Shown piece after piece: positions 5,230 through 6,693 of a DNA stretch of 6,693 nucleotides. The translations under genes and the position numbers were made by a program. The notes below the pieces were generated by a model, which did no database searches, was not told the DNA's origin, and saw nothing but the letters and a program-made list of their open reading frames with translations. Source of the DNA: JAZQHR01 sp045540695 (GTDB taxonomy: Bacteria > Bacillota > Clostridia > UMGS1810). The stretch lies in NCBI GenBank assembly GCA_045540695.1, contig JAZQHR010000131.1:1-6693 (forward strand), read 5' to 3'. Numbering within the stretch: the stretch's first letter is position 1; every line of letters starts with the position of its first letter.

Positions 5230-6666
5230 ATGAAATACGAATCAGTCATCGGCTTGGAAGTTCACGCAGAGCTTTCAACCGCTACTAAAATATATTGTAG
5301 CTGTGCAAATAAATTCGGTCAGGATGTAAATACAAATACCTGCCCAATATGCACAGGTATGCCCGGCACTCTTCCTGTGCTAAACAAACAGGTTGTAGAG
5401 TATGCCATAAAAGCAGGACTTGCACTAAACTGCGACATTACACCTTATGGTAAACAGGACAGAAAGAACTATTTCTATCCTGACCTTCCAAAAGCGTACC
5501 AGATATCACAGTTTGATTTGCCACTTTGTGTAAATGGTCACGTAGACATTAACGTTGACGGAGAGGTAAAGAGAATAGGTATTACACGTATTCATATAGA
5601 AGAAGATGCAGGTAAGCTGGTACACGATGCTTATACAGATTCATCACTTGTAGACTATAACCGCTGCGGGGTTCCGCTAATAGAGATAGTTTCTGAACCT
5701 GATATCAGAAGTGCAAAAGAGGCAAGAGTGTACCTTGAAACACTTAAATCTATCCTTTCGTACATCGGCGTATCCGACTGTAAGATGGAAGAAGGCTCAC
5801 TTCGTTGCGATATAAACGTGTCGCTTAGACCTGAAGGCCAAACAGAGTTCGGTACAAGAACAGAAATGAAAAACGTTAGTACATTCTCAGGCGGAGAAAG
5901 AGCTATCGAATATGAAATAGGAAGACAGACAGAAATTCTTGAAAATGGCGGAACTATCGACCAGGAAACAAGACGTTGGGACGATGCACTGGGACAAAAT
6001 GTCCTTCTTCGTAGTAAGGAAGAAGCACATGACTATAGATATTTTCCTGAACCGGATTTAATGCCTATAGAAGTTTCAAGTGAATGGGTAGAGAAGGTAA
6101 GAGCAGAACTTCCTGAACTTCCAGCAGTTAAAAAGGAAAGATATATGACAGAGCTTGAGCTTTCTGACTATGAGGCATCTATCATTACTGATAATAAGGA
6201 AATGGCGGCATTTTACGAGGAGTGTCTTGCAAAGGGTGGCAATCCTAAAACAGTTTGCAATTGGGTGCTTGGTGATATATCAAAGGTATTAAATGAGAGT
6301 GAAAAAGCATTTTCAGATATCCCGTTTGAACCTTCACAACTTGTAGAACTTCTAGACCTTATCGGCAAAAACACTATAAGTAACTCTGCAGGTAAAAAGG
6401 TGCTTGACGAAATGTTTAAAACAGGTGAGGTACCAAGTAAGCTTGTAGATAAGCTTGGTCTTGCACAGATTAGTGATACAGGAGCACTTGAGGCACTTGT
6501 AGATGAAATCATCGCGGCAAATCCGCAGTCTATCGAAGACTACAAGGCAGGTCGTGACAGAGCATTAGGATTTTTAATGGGACAATGTATGAAAGCATCA
6601 AAGGGCAAAGGTAACCCACAGATACTAAATAAAATGATAAAAGAAAAGCTTGATAGCTATAAATAA
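5230..6666 (+). CDS. gatB: Aspartyl/glutamyl-tRNA(Asn/Gln) amidotransferase subunit B
   Basis: GatB binds misacylated tRNA, phosphorylates the Glu (or Asp) side chain with ATP, and amidates it with ammonia from GatA. The 478 residues match the usual length. The kinase-like cradle starts with GLEVHAEL (E10 and H12 are metal/catalytic positions), followed by a Cys4 zinc site (C23, C25, C38, C41). Then come YFYPDLPKAYQISQ (81-94), HIEEDAGKL (122-130), the family signature DYNRCGVPLIEIVSEPD (142-158), CDINVSLRP (193-201) and HDYRYFPEPDL (267-277). The C-terminal helical and YqeY-like tRNA-binding tail covers about 330-478 (SAGKKVLDEMFKTG, GFLMGQCMKASKGKGNP). Residues 214-219 read KNVSTF where many family members have KNLNSF; this is a mild deviation, probably clade-specific. 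It starts at ATG 5230 behind a strong ribosome binding site. Last gene of the operon in view; no hairpin terminator is seen in the 27 bp after it. Confidence 0.99.
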   Translation: MKYESVIGLEVHAELSTATKIYCSCANKFGQDVNTNTCPICTGMPGTLPVLNKQVVEYAIKAGLALNCDITPYGKQDRKNYFYPDLPKAYQISQFDLPLCVNGHVDINVDGEVKRIGITRIHIEEDAGKLVHDAYTDSSLVDYNRCGVPLIEIVSEPDIRSAKEARVYLETLKSILSYIGVSDCKMEEGSLRCDINVSLRPEGQTEFGTRTEMKNVSTFSGGERAIEYEIGRQTEILENGGTIDQETRRWDDALGQNVLLRSKEEAHDYRYFPEPDLMPIEVSSEWVEKVRAELPELPAVKKERYMTELELSDYEASIITDNKEMAAFYEECLAKGGNPKTVCNWVLGDISKVLNESEKAFSDIPFEPSQLVELLDLIGKNTISNSAGKKVLDEMFKTGEVPSKLVDKLGLAQISDTGALEALVDEIIAANPQSIEDYKAGRDRALGFLMGQCMKASKGKGNPQILNKMIKEKLDSYK

Positions 6667-6673
6667 TATGTCT

Positions 6674-6682
6674 TGGTACAAT
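6674..6682 (+). promoter_or_regulatory. Possible extended -10 element downstream of gatB
   Basis: TGGTACAAT has the TGn plus -10 hexamer layout, with TACAAT matching the consensus in five of six positions. The only -35-like match is TTGATA (6650-6655) inside gatB, at a 21-nt spacing that is too long. It resembles the TGGTAAAAT found upstream of gatC. It might drive the next gene beyond the window; the evidence is weak. Confidence 0.25.
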
Positions 6683-6693
6683 TAAATCGTAGG

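Noticed and set aside
6668..6685. Start of another small gene after gatB (ATG at 6668)
   Set aside because: It reads only MSWYN before a stop and has no ribosome binding site.

Overview
The window is a slice of a low-GC Gram-positive (Firmicutes) chromosome, most likely an anaerobic member of the Clostridia, possibly Lachnospiraceae-like. This is inferred from the A/T-rich coding sequence with frequent ATA and AGA codons, strong AGGAGG-type ribosome binding sites, frequent TTG/GTG starts, the TIGR03960/TIGR03936 radical-SAM pair typical of Clostridia, and a bacterial gatCAB operon. Species cannot be fixed from the sequence alone. All five genes lie on the + strand and are tightly packed; the only real intergenic gap is the 200 bp between ligA and gatC.

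Region 1 (2-1224) holds the C-terminal end of a B12-binding-type radical SAM protein (TIGR03960-like), whose TGA stop overlaps the TTG start of a small radical-SAM-associated protein (TIGR03936/DUF2344). The pair is widely conserved but its reaction is unknown to me. Region 2 (1241-3223) is a complete NAD+-dependent DNA ligase, ligA, starting 16 bp after the DUF2344 gene and so probably cotranscribed with it.

Region 3 (3224-3423) contains a good sigma-A-type promoter (TTGAAA, 17-nt spacer, TAAAAT with an extended -10 TG). Just downstream is a 117-bp palindromic, MITE-like element (3271-3387) built of five hairpins and flanked by a perfect 6-bp direct repeat (AATGAA). Removing the element and one repeat copy rebuilds a plain leader of about 37 nt. 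The element therefore appears to have inserted into the gatCAB 5' leader between promoter and ribosome binding site. It is the most unusual structure in the window.

Region 4 (3424-6666) is gatC-gatA-gatB, encoding all three subunits of the tRNA-dependent amidotransferase that converts Glu-tRNA(Gln) to Gln-tRNA(Gln) (and Asp-tRNA(Asn) to Asn-tRNA(Asn) in organisms needing it). GatA releases ammonia from glutamine, GatB activates the misacylated tRNA with ATP and uses the ammonia, and GatC braces the complex. All catalytic residues I checked are intact. GatA most likely starts at GTG 3754, not at the upstream in-frame GTG 3736. The last 27 bp hold only a weak possible extended -10 element.

Apart from the leader insertion and the poorly understood radical-SAM pair, these are ordinary housekeeping genes. 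I found no phage, CRISPR, toxin-antitoxin or defence system, and no RNA gene.
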